Source: CAYWNA01 sp964459305 (GTDB taxonomy: Bacteria > Planctomycetota > Planctomycetia > Pirellulales > Pirellulaceae). Taken from it: a DNA stretch of 64,000 nucleotides. The stretch lies in contig CAYWNA010000028.1 in NCBI GenBank assembly GCA_964459305.1, positions 1 through 64,000 on the forward strand, in the 5' to 3' direction. Made by a program: the position numbers and the translations under genes. The stretch's first letter is position 1. Each line of letters opens with the position of its first letter. The notes under the pieces are model-generated. The model saw only the letters and a program-made list of their open reading frames with translations. It had not been told where the DNA came from and ran no database searches. Shown one piece after another: positions 45,086 through 53,439 of the stretch.

Positions 45086-45862
45086 GTGGCCGTCGGGATG
45101 GTTGATCTGCGTCGTGTTCTAAGAGGTGCCGTTGTACCGGCGGCCGATCTCTTGTTGCCGCCGACCTGCAATTTCTGCGGCGGGGACCGGCCTTCGCCAG
45201 GAACGCAGCCACTCATTTGCGAGGTCTGCCGCGACGATTTCCTCGCATTCGAAGGGCCGGTTTGCCTGCGCTGCGCTGCACCAGTCAGTCCGATCTACGC
45301 TGGCGGCGACTGTCCTCGGTGTTGCGATCGCCGTTATCATTTCCGTTCGGCGATGGCGTTGGGGATCTACCGTGGCGCCCTGCGAGACGCGGTTATCCGC
45401 ATGAAGCGGAGCGCCGCCCAACCGCTCACCCTGTCGATGGGGTTCTTACTAAGCGAGAAACTTCGCGACAGGCTGTCCGACGTTCGACCGGATCTGTTGG
45501 CCCCAGTGCCTTGCCATTGGCTCAAGCGTCTGATGCGGGGCATCAACGGACCGGATTTGCTGGTGGAAGCGATGGCAGCGAGCTTGGGGATTCCAACAGC
45601 AACGGATTTGCTCCGCTGCCGGCGCAGGACGCGGAAACAAGGCACGCTGCTGGTGTCCGAGCGATTTGCCAACGTCCGCAACGCATTTGCCGTAAGTTCG
45701 GGCTACCATATAGAGGACGCCCACGTGCTGCTGGTGGACGATGTCTTGACGACGGGGGCAACGGCCAGTGAAGCCGCGAAAACGCTGCGAAAGGCTGGAG
45801 CGGCAACGGTGGACGTAGCCATCGTGGCCCGGGCGGCGGGACTCGACCAGGGAGGCTCCTGA
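45086..45862 (+). CDS. ComF-family phosphoribosyltransferase-like protein
   Basis: A 258-residue protein with an N-terminal zinc-binding region (CNFCGG, CEVC, CLRCAAPV and CPRCC) followed by a type I phosphoribosyltransferase fold. The PRPP loop is HVLLVDDVLTTGATASEA and KRSAAQPLTLSM lies before the core, as in ComF. ComF is linked to DNA uptake or to phosphoribosyl chemistry, and other competence genes are not in the window. The start is uncertain: GTG 45086 or ATG 45098, neither with a strong ribosome binding site. Confidence 0.88.
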   Translation: MAVGMVDLRRVLRGAVVPAADLLLPPTCNFCGGDRPSPGTQPLICEVCRDDFLAFEGPVCLRCAAPVSPIYAGGDCPRCCDRRYHFRSAMALGIYRGALRDAVIRMKRSAAQPLTLSMGFLLSEKLRDRLSDVRPDLLAPVPCHWLKRLMRGINGPDLLVEAMAASLGIPTATDLLRCRRRTRKQGTLLVSERFANVRNAFAVSSGYHIEDAHVLLVDDVLTTGATASEAAKTLRKAGAATVDVAIVARAAGLDQGGS

Positions 45863-45986
45863 CAGGCAGGGATGACTCCCCTTAGATCAGGGGAAGACAG
45901 TGGCCTCTGTCTGACAGCCATGCCCTTGCGTCCAGCGAACTATTGCGAAGAATGAATTGTAGCGGAAGCTGCAGCGACAAAACGCC

Positions 45987-46976
45987 ATGTCAAACGTCCC
46001 CGAAGCAACCAAGAAACAGACCCTGGGAAAGCCTCGGCCTTTCCGCCGCGCAGTGCTGCGCGGCCTAGGGGTTGTATTGCCCCCACTTCTGACGATCGTC
46101 CTGTTCCTTTGGGCGTGGAACCTGATTCTTGGCTACGTGCTGGAACCGGTGGAAAGCGGCGCTCGTTACGTGATTGTGCAACTGATATGGGATGTTCGTA
46201 GCGAGCAGCCCCAAGGCACCGAGGCTTCGTGGTATGAGAGAGTTAGCGGCGACCAGTGGATACCAAAACACGTCTACAACACGGTCAACAACAATCCGGG
46301 AAAAGACCCGCCGAAGACAGCCCTGGGTTATTTCGACCGCTATGTGAAGGTGCGGTATCTGCGCCGCACCGCGGTTATTCCGCTTTTCTTGGCGTTGTTC
46401 ATTCTGATTTTGTACGTACTGGGCAAATTCCTGGCGGCTGGCATGGGACGGTTGATGCTGGGTGCGTTCGAAGGATTGATCCATCGGTTGCCGGTGATCC
46501 GTAACGTCTATTCGGCGGTGAAGCAGGTTACCGATTTCATCTTCACGGAGCGCGAAATCGAGTTCAATCGGGTCGTTGCCGTCGAATACCCGCGCAAGGG
46601 GATGTGGTCGATCGGCTTTGTCACGGGCGAGAGCATGCTCGACATCAGCTCGGCTGCCAACGAGCCGGTACTCAGCGTCTTGATGCCTACGTCACCGATG
46701 CCGGCAACCGGCTTCACAATAACAGTGCGGAAAAGCGAGACCATCGACCTTGATCTCACAATTGACCAGGCGATCCAGTTCGTCGTCAGTTGCGGCGTTG
46801 TGGTTCCTCTACAGCAGCAACACACGGAAGACGTCAGCACACGGATTGGGTCTGTCATCTCTTCCAAGACCGCGTCCGCAGAATCCCCCGTGGGGGTCAC
46901 GGCGCTTCCGTCTTCATCCGGTGGGGAACCGGAACGGACTGACGAGTGGCAGAAAAAAGCAGCGGAACAAGCCTAG
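45987..46976 (+). CDS. DUF502-family membrane protein
   Basis: A 329-residue protein with two membrane helices, LGVVLPPLLTIVLFLWAWNL and AVIPLFLALFILILYVLGKF, separated by a loop of about 80 residues, and a C-terminal soluble domain with VVAVEYPRKGMWSIGFVTGE and VLMPTSPMPATGFTI, which are family marks. The function is unknown; the family resembles plant LIKE-COV proteins. The 3' end overlaps the following hemC remnant. The tail beyond residue 290 is Ser/Glu-rich. Confidence 0.88.
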   Translation: MSNVPEATKKQTLGKPRPFRRAVLRGLGVVLPPLLTIVLFLWAWNLILGYVLEPVESGARYVIVQLIWDVRSEQPQGTEASWYERVSGDQWIPKHVYNTVNNNPGKDPPKTALGYFDRYVKVRYLRRTAVIPLFLALFILILYVLGKFLAAGMGRLMLGAFEGLIHRLPVIRNVYSAVKQVTDFIFTEREIEFNRVVAVEYPRKGMWSIGFVTGESMLDISSAANEPVLSVLMPTSPMPATGFTITVRKSETIDLDLTIDQAIQFVVSCGVVVPLQQQHTEDVSTRIGSVISSKTASAESPVGVTALPSSSGGEPERTDEWQKKAAEQA

Positions 46977-47155
46977 TATTGGACGGGTTGGTGCTCAGCA
47001 GTGACGGGGCGCGTCGCATTGCCGTTTCCAAAGCGGGAACGCCGGGATCCGCCGATCAGATCGGCACTGACGTGGCGAACCTATTGCTAGCAGAAGACGC
47101 CGAAGAACTGATCACGACTTGTCGCGAATCTCGCCCAGGACCGTCGCGGAAATAG
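46970..47155 (+). pseudogene. HemC (hydroxymethylbilane synthase) domain 3 remnant
   Basis: An open frame out of phase with the preceding DUF502 gene encodes LVLDGLVLSSDGARRIAVSK, AGTPGSADQIGTDVANLLLA and EDAEELI. This matches the C-terminal domain of HemC (compare the E. coli pattern LRALVGAPDGSQIIRGE ... LAEELLNNGAREIL). Domains 1 and 2, with the catalytic region, are absent upstream, where DUF502 lies. The 3' end and stop (47153-47155) come from palindromic copy C. It is therefore a decayed fragment or, less likely, a stand-alone domain. Confidence 0.7.
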
Positions 47156-47271
47156 AGCCCAAATTCACAGTAGCCGAAGTCGCCGGACTTTGGACTGTTT
47201 GGAGTGGTGAATCCCAAACTCTGGCGAGTTCGGCTACGCCGCACAAATGCCGGTACTGTTTGCGCAGCGGC
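47137..47271. repeat. GTAGC-hairpin palindromic element (BIME-like), copy C
   Basis: Inner arms at 47170-47193 (AAGTC-GCCG-GACTT) and 47214-47237 (AACTC-GCCA-GAGTT) begin with GTAGCCGA and face outward. The sequence on both sides, including AAATGCCGGTACTGTTTGCG, aligns with copies A and B. It overlaps the 3' end of the hemC remnant and provides its TAG stop. Confidence 0.82.
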
Positions 47272-47456
47272 CCTTGACGTGGATTTCGGGTTCGCGTCCG
47301 CAGAAACCGCTCCTTTCTTTTGTTCGCATGCTACCAGTTTTTCTGGTCCTGCCGCGTTTGCCGGCCGATGTTTATCAATGAGTGTGCATTCGTTTCCGGA
47401 GTGCGCTGTCTTCGTAGCGGCGAGCCCCCCCATCACGCTGACACCCGGGTTTGACC

Positions 47457-47897
47457 ATGCAATTACACACCTCTCGCTTCGGTTTTGTTGAAATTGAGCC
47501 CGAAGACATCCTGCTCTTCTCCAAGGGCTTGTTTGCCTTTGAAAATCACCGCCATTGGGTTCTCCTGGCCGACGCCGACAACGACGCGGTGGCGTGGCTG
47601 CAGAGCTTGAACGATCCTGAGATCGCTCTTCCGATGGTCAGCCCTCGGAAGTTCATTCCTGGCTATCAGGTACGCCTCGCGCGGGACCAGCTCACTCCAT
47701 TGGAATTGGCCGCATTGGACCAGGCCTTTGTTTTGACCGTACTTGGCCGGAACGACGGGGAGTTGACTTTGAACCTGAAGGCCCCTGTGATCATCAATCT
47801 TGATCGCCGAATCGGCCGTCAAGTCGTGTCGAACGACGAACAACCGTTACAGTTGGCACTCCCGTCAGCGGCGGTCCCATTGCGAAAAAGCGCATGA
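47457..47897 (+). CDS. fliW: Flagellar assembly factor/CsrA antagonist FliW
   Basis: A 146-residue beta-barrel protein that in other bacteria binds CsrA and flagellin and releases flagellin translation. MQLHTSRFGFVEIEPEDILL, FSKGLFAFENHRHWVLL and NLKAPVIINLDRRIGRQVV are typical FliW segments. The start at ATG 47457 lies behind a weak site; a TTG at 47451 is the longer alternative. csrA follows 170 bases downstream on the same strand, the normal partner order. No flagellin or motility gene is in the window. Confidence 0.9.
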   Translation: MQLHTSRFGFVEIEPEDILLFSKGLFAFENHRHWVLLADADNDAVAWLQSLNDPEIALPMVSPRKFIPGYQVRLARDQLTPLELAALDQAFVLTVLGRNDGELTLNLKAPVIINLDRRIGRQVVSNDEQPLQLALPSAAVPLRKSA

Positions 47898-48067
47898 CAA
47901 ACTCGTTGCGGCCATCAAAACGATACGTTTGTCGGCGAAAGTAATAAACACACAGTGTCCGACCCGATACTGCATTGTGTCGATGGTCAGTCGGTCAGGG
48001 CTTCCCTTGACCAAAGAACACCCACGAAACCATCGAGCCAGGGTTAGGGATACTTAAGGAGCCAACG

Positions 48068-48301
48068 ATGCTGGTGCTGTCGAGACATCGAGATGAAAGC
48101 ATCATGATCGGCGATGATGTCGTCGTCACCATCGTCGACATCCGCGGCGATAAAGTGAGACTGGGGATCGACGCACCGCAGGATATCCCGGTGCATCGAC
48201 AAGAAGTCTACGAGGCGATCAAGAGAGAAAACGCACAAGCAGCCCAACTGCAGCCGGCGGACACTCGCAAGGCAGGTCCACGGAAGTCGTTCAAACCGTA
48301 G
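48068..48301 (+). CDS. csrA: Carbon storage regulator CsrA
   Basis: A small dimeric RNA-binding translational regulator of 77 residues. MLVLSRHRDESIMIGDDVVV and LGIDAPQDIPVHRQEVYEAI are unmistakable; the RNA-binding Arg of the C-terminal helix region is present. The start follows AAGGAG by six bases. The tail (QPADTRKAGPRKSFKP) is longer than in E. coli CsrA. FliW is the gene before it. Confidence 0.96.
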   Translation: MLVLSRHRDESIMIGDDVVVTIVDIRGDKVRLGIDAPQDIPVHRQEVYEAIKRENAQAAQLQPADTRKAGPRKSFKP

Positions 48302-48355
48302 CCTCGTAAAACTGTCCCGGAAGAACTCCATTCGCTGCCGCGATCCTAGTTCGGG

Positions 48356-50080
48356 CTAATCCACCCTCTCGACCAGCGTCAGGCACTGATCCGCGGCAAT
48401 GTTCTTGACGATGTCCACCCCGCCACCGATCCAGCGGACTTCGATCCGGTCGACCCGTCTGCGCGGCCCCAGACCGAAATGCAGTCGCGTTCCAAAATGG
48501 CTTTGGTACGCCCGGCCACTATGGATTTCAGCGATCTGCACATGTTCACCTGCAACCACTTGCACCTGAGCCCCGATCCCATCCCGGTTGGCCTTCCGGC
48601 CCCGAAGCCGAACCTGAATCCAATGATCGCCGCTGTTCGTTTCGTTGCGGAGGATCGTGGGAGACTCCTCGGAATTGAGAACCACGACATCGATTTGGCC
48701 ATCGTTGTCCAGATCGTCGAACGCCGCGCCGCGGCTGCTGTGCTTGGGCAACAACCCGTCACCGGCCTGATCGGTGACATTGGTGAATGTACCGTCGCCG
48801 TTGTTGGCCTGGAGAATGTTTTGGGCGCGATAGGACATTGTATCGTCACGAAGTCCTACCTTGTCGTCCAGATGGCCGCATGCGACGTAGATGTCGCGGT
48901 CACCGTCGTTGTCGAAATCGACCAGCCCCAATCCCCATGTGACATGGGGGAGTGCTCCGATTCCCGCCCGCGTCCGGCGCGTGACGTCATCGAAAAAACC
49001 GTTTCCGACGTTCTTGTACAACACGGGCAATTCACCGACGTAGTTTGTCATGAAGAAGTCGAGGAGTCCATCGTTGTTGTAGTCGCCGCAATCCACGCCC
49101 ATGCTCGCATTCACATCGCCAAAGCCGTTGAAAGACGCCCCGGCAATCGAGGCAACTTCTTCGAACTTCCCGGCGCCGTCGTTTTGAAAAAGAAAGTTGC
49201 GGCGGCAGTCGTTACAGACGAGGACATCCGTATCACCATCGTGATCGTAATCGGCAGATACGACTCCCATGCCGGTTCCTCGATGTCCTCCAATTCCCGA
49301 TTCCATGCTGATGTCCGTGAAGGTGGCGTCGCCGTTGTTGCGATAGAGGACATCGGGCACCGGGTCGTAAAGGCTCGGACCGGCGTACGCGGGGAACCCG
49401 TCCAAACTGCACGGGACATGATTCTCGTAGGTAAAGTTAACGTAGTTGGAGACATACAAGTCGAGGTCGCCGTCCTGGTCAATATCAAGGAAACAGGCTC
49501 CGGCGCCGACTTTGTGGCCGTTGCCGACGCTGGCTTCTTTCGTCACGTCAGTGAACGTACCGTCGTTGTTATTTCGATACAGAACATTGGGCCCATAGTT
49601 GTTCAAATAGAGGTCGGGATCACCATCGTTGTCATAATCGCCCACCGTAACCCCCAGCCCGTATCCGTGATCCGCCACGCCCGCCTCATCACTCACTTTC
49701 CTGAACCGCCAGCCGCCTTCGTTCCGAAAGAGCGCATTCTGTGGTGGTACATTTGCCCGGGCTCCCTGAAGCAGAGCTCCGTTCAGGAAGTAAATGTCGA
49801 TCAGACCGTCTCCGTCATAATCGAACAGGGCCAAACCAGCGCTGACCGACTCGACAATGTACAACTCGCCGCTGCCACCGATGGTGTGCCGGAAGGCGAG
49901 AGGCGCGTCCTGGGTCACGTCTCGAAGCACGATCGGCCTGGCGGGCGGCGCCGCAGGCTTGGTGCGAGTGCCGCAGCTTGCCAAGAAAGAAGTGACCAGA
50001 CAGCAACACGCGGCAACGGGTGTCCAAAGGCGTTTTCCCGATGCACGATCCGTCTCATTGTTTCGCATGGAGTCGCTCAT
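48356..50080 (-). CDS. CRTAC1-like lipoprotein with VCBS/FG-GAP repeats and ASPIC/UnbV domain
   Basis: A 574-residue surface or periplasmic lipoprotein. The lipobox LASC places the lipidated Cys at C36. A run of calcium-binding propeller repeats follows (FDYDGDGLIDIYFLNG, GDYDNDGDPDLYLNN, DIDQDGDLDLYVSN, DYNNDGLLDFFMTN, DFDNDGDRDIYVACG and DLDNDGQIDVVVL). The C-terminal ASPIC/UnbV domain has VRLRGRKANRDGIGAQVQV and HFGLGPRRRVDRIEVRW. Its start overlaps the 3' end of the TPR gene, so the two are translationally coupled. The partner is unknown; such proteins bind other proteins or glycans at the cell surface. Confidence 0.9.
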   Translation of the reverse strand: MSDSMRNNETDRASGKRLWTPVAACCCLVTSFLASCGTRTKPAAPPARPIVLRDVTQDAPLAFRHTIGGSGELYIVESVSAGLALFDYDGDGLIDIYFLNGALLQGARANVPPQNALFRNEGGWRFRKVSDEAGVADHGYGLGVTVGDYDNDGDPDLYLNNYGPNVLYRNNNDGTFTDVTKEASVGNGHKVGAGACFLDIDQDGDLDLYVSNYVNFTYENHVPCSLDGFPAYAGPSLYDPVPDVLYRNNGDATFTDISMESGIGGHRGTGMGVVSADYDHDGDTDVLVCNDCRRNFLFQNDGAGKFEEVASIAGASFNGFGDVNASMGVDCGDYNNDGLLDFFMTNYVGELPVLYKNVGNGFFDDVTRRTRAGIGALPHVTWGLGLVDFDNDGDRDIYVACGHLDDKVGLRDDTMSYRAQNILQANNGDGTFTNVTDQAGDGLLPKHSSRGAAFDDLDNDGQIDVVVLNSEESPTILRNETNSGDHWIQVRLRGRKANRDGIGAQVQVVAGEHVQIAEIHSGRAYQSHFGTRLHFGLGPRRRVDRIEVRWIGGGVDIVKNIAADQCLTLVERVD

Positions 50081-51443
50081 AACATTGGCGATATTGCTGT
50101 CGGGAAGGCTCTAGTTGAACAGCCTGTTGGATCGCATCCCGTGCCCGCTGAATCTCCCCGTTCCTCTCCAAAGTCATGCTCAGAAAATAGTAGTTTACCG
50201 CGACCGATTCCAACTCGACTGCTTTGGATGCAAGCCGGACAGCCTCGGGGATTTTGCGGTTGTTCGCCAGGTAAAGCTGGGCGAGGGCGACGAGCCCGAC
50301 CGTACCGTTTGGCTCTGAACGGATCGATTCCTGAAGGGCAGTTTCTGTTTTCTCAAATCGCCCCAGCTTGGCCAGCGCGCTGCCGAGCATGAGGCGATAA
50401 TCGATATTCTCTGGCGTGAGATGGCAAAGCTGAGTCAGCATGCCGACGGCTTCGGCATCCCTGCCCTGATGTTGGTAAAGGGACGCCAACGCCTGGTGCG
50501 AAGCAGCGTTGTCGGGAGCGATCGCCACCGCCCTGAGCCACTGTCGTTCCGCTTCCTGCAAATCACCGAACTGGGCGTGCGTCGCGCCAACGGCGTCCAG
50601 TATCCTGGCCACCTTCTGGCACACCGAAGCCAGATCCCTTTGGATGCCTTGCACGTTCCCCCGAGGCTCTTCCTGAGCCTCGGTCAGCTGCCGAAACTTC
50701 TGCCGACAGACGGCGGCCTGCTCGCTGTCGCCCAAGCGGGCGCACGCAATCGACAAACCGTGCTGCGCACGGGCATCCTCCGGATCGAACCGGACCGCTA
50801 ACTCCAGGTTCTCTCTTGCCTTCTCATACTGTTGCAGCTCGAGGTAGATCTGGCCGAGAAGAAAAAACGTCGGCACGGAGTCAACCTCCAGCGGAATGTC
50901 GTCCTGTTCAAGCAGAACACGGGCCGTGTTCATTTGCCCAAGGTTCATCAAAGCTTCGGTCAACCCGAAACGGGCCTCGGAAAACGACGTATCCACGGCA
51001 AGGGCTTCCCGAAACAGCTCGGCCGCCTCTGAGTACTGCGCCTTGTCCATCGCAACGTACGCGAGACGGTGGTAGGCGGGCGCGAACTTGGGCTCCAACT
51101 CAAGCGCTTTGTTCCACCACTTCACGGCTTCGCTGGATTCGCCCAGATCGCGGTGTGCCAAAGCCATCACATGGCAAACGACGGGATTGTCCGGAAATCG
51201 CTCGACCAAGTGAGCAGCCGCTGCGATCGCTTCTTTCTTCCTCGCAGCGATCTTTGCATGTTCCGGAGAAGAAGGGCGCAAATCACCCCGGCGAGCCTGG
51301 TCCGTACTGATGGTTAGTCCATTTGATTCCACGGTCCTTGGAATCCAGGTCGTGCCGTACCACAACCACCAAGCCAACGAGAACAAAGCCGATAGGACAA
51401 CGAAAGAACATCCGGCCCAAGATGGCTTGCAATGGCATTTCAC
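50055..51443 (-). CDS. Membrane-anchored TPR protein
   Basis: A 462-residue protein with one N-terminal membrane helix (CSFVVLSALFSLAWWLWYG) and about ten tetratricopeptide repeats (for example KFAPAYHRLAYVAMDKAQYS, QIYLELQQYEKARENLELAV and ASLYQHQGRDAEAVGMLTQL). TPR arrays are protein-binding scaffolds. The stop overlaps the start of the UnbV-domain lipoprotein, and TPR plus ASPIC/UnbV pairs recur in planctomycetes and other phyla, so the two products likely work together at the outer side of the cell membrane. What they bind is not known. Confidence 0.88.
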   Translation of the reverse strand: MKCHCKPSWAGCSFVVLSALFSLAWWLWYGTTWIPRTVESNGLTISTDQARRGDLRPSSPEHAKIAARKKEAIAAAAHLVERFPDNPVVCHVMALAHRDLGESSEAVKWWNKALELEPKFAPAYHRLAYVAMDKAQYSEAAELFREALAVDTSFSEARFGLTEALMNLGQMNTARVLLEQDDIPLEVDSVPTFFLLGQIYLELQQYEKARENLELAVRFDPEDARAQHGLSIACARLGDSEQAAVCRQKFRQLTEAQEEPRGNVQGIQRDLASVCQKVARILDAVGATHAQFGDLQEAERQWLRAVAIAPDNAASHQALASLYQHQGRDAEAVGMLTQLCHLTPENIDYRLMLGSALAKLGRFEKTETALQESIRSEPNGTVGLVALAQLYLANNRKIPEAVRLASKAVELESVAVNYYFLSMTLERNGEIQRARDAIQQAVQLEPSRQQYRQCYERLHAKQ

Positions 51444-51635
51444 GACGCAACAGCCCCTTTCAGGACTTCTTGCCGATGGATCTTACCTCGGGTTGGATCG
51501 GGAACGGGCCGCGATACCACCCGTCGTGCGAACGCGGGTCGCAGAGCCCGTGGCGGAACTCGACGTTCTGATGTGAGGATCGCTGGACGACTCGTTGTCC
51601 AAGCGAATCGGTTCGACGATCTGACGAAGGCTCGC

Positions 51636-52088
51636 CTATTCTGCCACCTCGAACGTGAAATCGTTCTCGCCGCTCGAACTGACCTCCGCCTCCTTGTAGT
51701 ACTCGACTGGTTCCGCCATTGGCACCGCCACGGACATCTCCTCCTCCCCGCCGCCTTCAGCCGGTTCTTCAGAGGAGGGACCGCCCACGGTGATTGTGAC
51801 CTGATGCTTTCCGGGCACGGCCCCGTTTCGGCCATCGTTGTACTGCAACTCGAATTTCCCATTTTCGTCCGTCGTACCGGCCGAAGTCGATGCCTCCACG
51901 TCGCCGGCAGGACTGAACACCACATCGGCGTTAGCCAGCGGCTGTCCGTTCTGGGTGATCGTCCCCGTGACGGGAGCTAATTCGACGTTTCCTTCGCCTC
52001 CACACCCCGCGATCGCCACGACAATCGTTAACGACGCCAAACAGGCCAACAAGCTCCAGTGGCCTTCTCCGAACCGGACAGTCTTCAT
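51636..52088 (-). CDS. Small lipoprotein with transthyretin-like (carboxypeptidase regulatory) domain
   Basis: A 150-residue lipoprotein; AIAGC puts the lipidated Cys at C29. The single beta-sandwich contains VTGTITQNGQPLANADVVFS, TTDENGKFELQYNDG and GKHQVTITVG, the planctomycete pattern often placed beside DUF1559 genes. Two Glu-rich stretches follow (SSEEPAEGGGEEE and later). The start ATG 52088 has AGGAG upstream; the frame extends further back into the DUF1559 gene but without homology. It follows the DUF1559 gene by 74 bases on the same strand: a standard DUF1559/lipoprotein pair. Confidence 0.85.
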   Translation of the reverse strand: MKTVRFGEGHWSLLACLASLTIVVAIAGCGGEGNVELAPVTGTITQNGQPLANADVVFSPAGDVEASTSAGTTDENGKFELQYNDGRNGAVPGKHQVTITVGGPSSEEPAEGGGEEEMSVAVPMAEPVEYYKEAEVSSSGENDFTFEVAE

Positions 52089-52162
52089 TTCAAGCTTCTC
52101 CTCATAGTGAAACAGACGACGCCACACGGCAGTGTCTTTCGGCGTTGCTAGGAACGGACAGA

Positions 52163-53200
52163 TTAGTACTCGCCGATTGCGTGACCATCGGCCCGATCGC
52201 ACAACCGGGTCATCAACGCGAAGTTAATGTCATGCGAGACGAACCGCACCGATCCATCGCTCAGCGTCAATTGAGCCCCACCCGGGTGGGCCGAACGGAC
52301 AATCGTGTGCCGATGGTATGGCCGGGTCTGCCCGTAGCCGCGGGGGCGGACGCCGCTCCAATAGTCTGCAATGTTCGAGTTGATGGGATATCGCACGACC
52401 GTAACGTTGAGCCACCAACCGGCGCTTCCACCGTCGCCGCACGACCAAGGCCCCCCATCGTGGCTGCACGCCCGATAGTCTCGCTTCTGACCGTCGTGCC
52501 GGATAAAGTAGTCGGACTGCTCGCCGACGCAGAACGTGTTAGTCGTCCCGTCCGTGATGCTGCTCATGCGGAGTGCATCTCGGTTTCGGTCGTCCACGGA
52601 AACGATCACCCCGTTGTAGTTTGAGCGGGCATAGTTGGTCCAGCGCGTAGGCGATGGGCAGCACCGCAGGTCCCTGCCCCGGTTGTATGAGCCAGATATG
52701 CCGACATAGTTCACCAACTGGTATTCGATCCGGTTGGGCGCCCCCAGTGCCCGAGTGGAGGCATTCGTGTTCTGGCTCCGTGTCCTCGGTAGTGGACTGC
52801 TGGGGCAGTTGAGCGTGTCCACTCGCAGGCTGTTGGTGAGCTGCCAGTTACGGTTGGTCCGATTGGACTGCATCGTCCAGTCCGTGTCGTTGAAAATGAT
52901 ATCCGTGTTCTCTTCCATGAACGGGAGGAGCCTTGTCAGCCACGATGCCCCGCGGCGACTGGGGCTGCCCGGCGGAACCACGCCAGGCGGGAATGCGCGG
53001 TAGGTATCGTGGTAGTTCTGCAACGCCAACCCGATTTGCTTCAAGTTGTTGCTGCATTGCGCCCGACGCCCCGCCTCGCGGGCGGACTGGATCGCCGGCA
53101 ACAGCAAAGCGACCAAAATGCCAATGATGGCGATGACCACAAGTAGTTCGACCAGAGTGAACCCTGCGCCGGATCCACACCTCGTTCTCTTTCCAACCAT
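52163..53200 (-). CDS. DUF1559 pseudopilin-like protein
   Basis: A 345-residue protein with a prepilin-type N-terminus (GAGFTLVELLVVIAIIGILV) and helix, then CSNNLKQIGLALQNYHDTYR and a C-terminal LTLSDGSVRFVSHDINFALM, as in other DUF1559 members. Two paired cysteine clusters (RDLRCCPSP and HDGGPWSCGDGG) may form disulfides. The start ATG 53200 has GGAG six bases upstream; a GTG 12 bases earlier is less likely. The lipoprotein gene follows. It is the second DUF1559 gene in the window and quite different from the first in its middle. Confidence 0.93.
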   Translation of the reverse strand: MVGKRTRCGSGAGFTLVELLVVIAIIGILVALLLPAIQSAREAGRRAQCSNNLKQIGLALQNYHDTYRAFPPGVVPPGSPSRRGASWLTRLLPFMEENTDIIFNDTDWTMQSNRTNRNWQLTNSLRVDTLNCPSSPLPRTRSQNTNASTRALGAPNRIEYQLVNYVGISGSYNRGRDLRCCPSPTRWTNYARSNYNGVIVSVDDRNRDALRMSSITDGTTNTFCVGEQSDYFIRHDGQKRDYRACSHDGGPWSCGDGGSAGWWLNVTVVRYPINSNIADYWSGVRPRGYGQTRPYHRHTIVRSAHPGGAQLTLSDGSVRFVSHDINFALMTRLCDRADGHAIGEY

Positions 53201-53439
53201 AGCAGTCTCCACGATAGAAGAATTTAAGAATAAGGAAGAATAGGTGACCGTCTAATAGTAATAGTAGACTGAGCCTGGAGCCAGTGTCAACGCCGCGGTC
53301 TCATCTCGGTGCGAAACGGCTCCGACTATTTCCTCCGCTCGGCCTCTCGTTCTTTCCCTGCAACCGAAAACCGCGATCACGACCGGACCCTAGCAAGGAA
53401 CTGCGACAACCCCAGCTCGCCGTGACATAAGGCAGTATC

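Noticed and set aside
45879..45894. Short hairpin CCCCT-N6-AGGGG after comF as a terminator
   Set aside because: Only five base pairs and no T-run; the next gene follows on the same strand.
48479..50392. Long plus-strand open frame (637 codons) opposite the UnbV-domain lipoprotein gene
   Set aside because: It is the antisense of the aspartate-rich repeats, which gives long open Val/Ile-rich frames; no start context or family motif.
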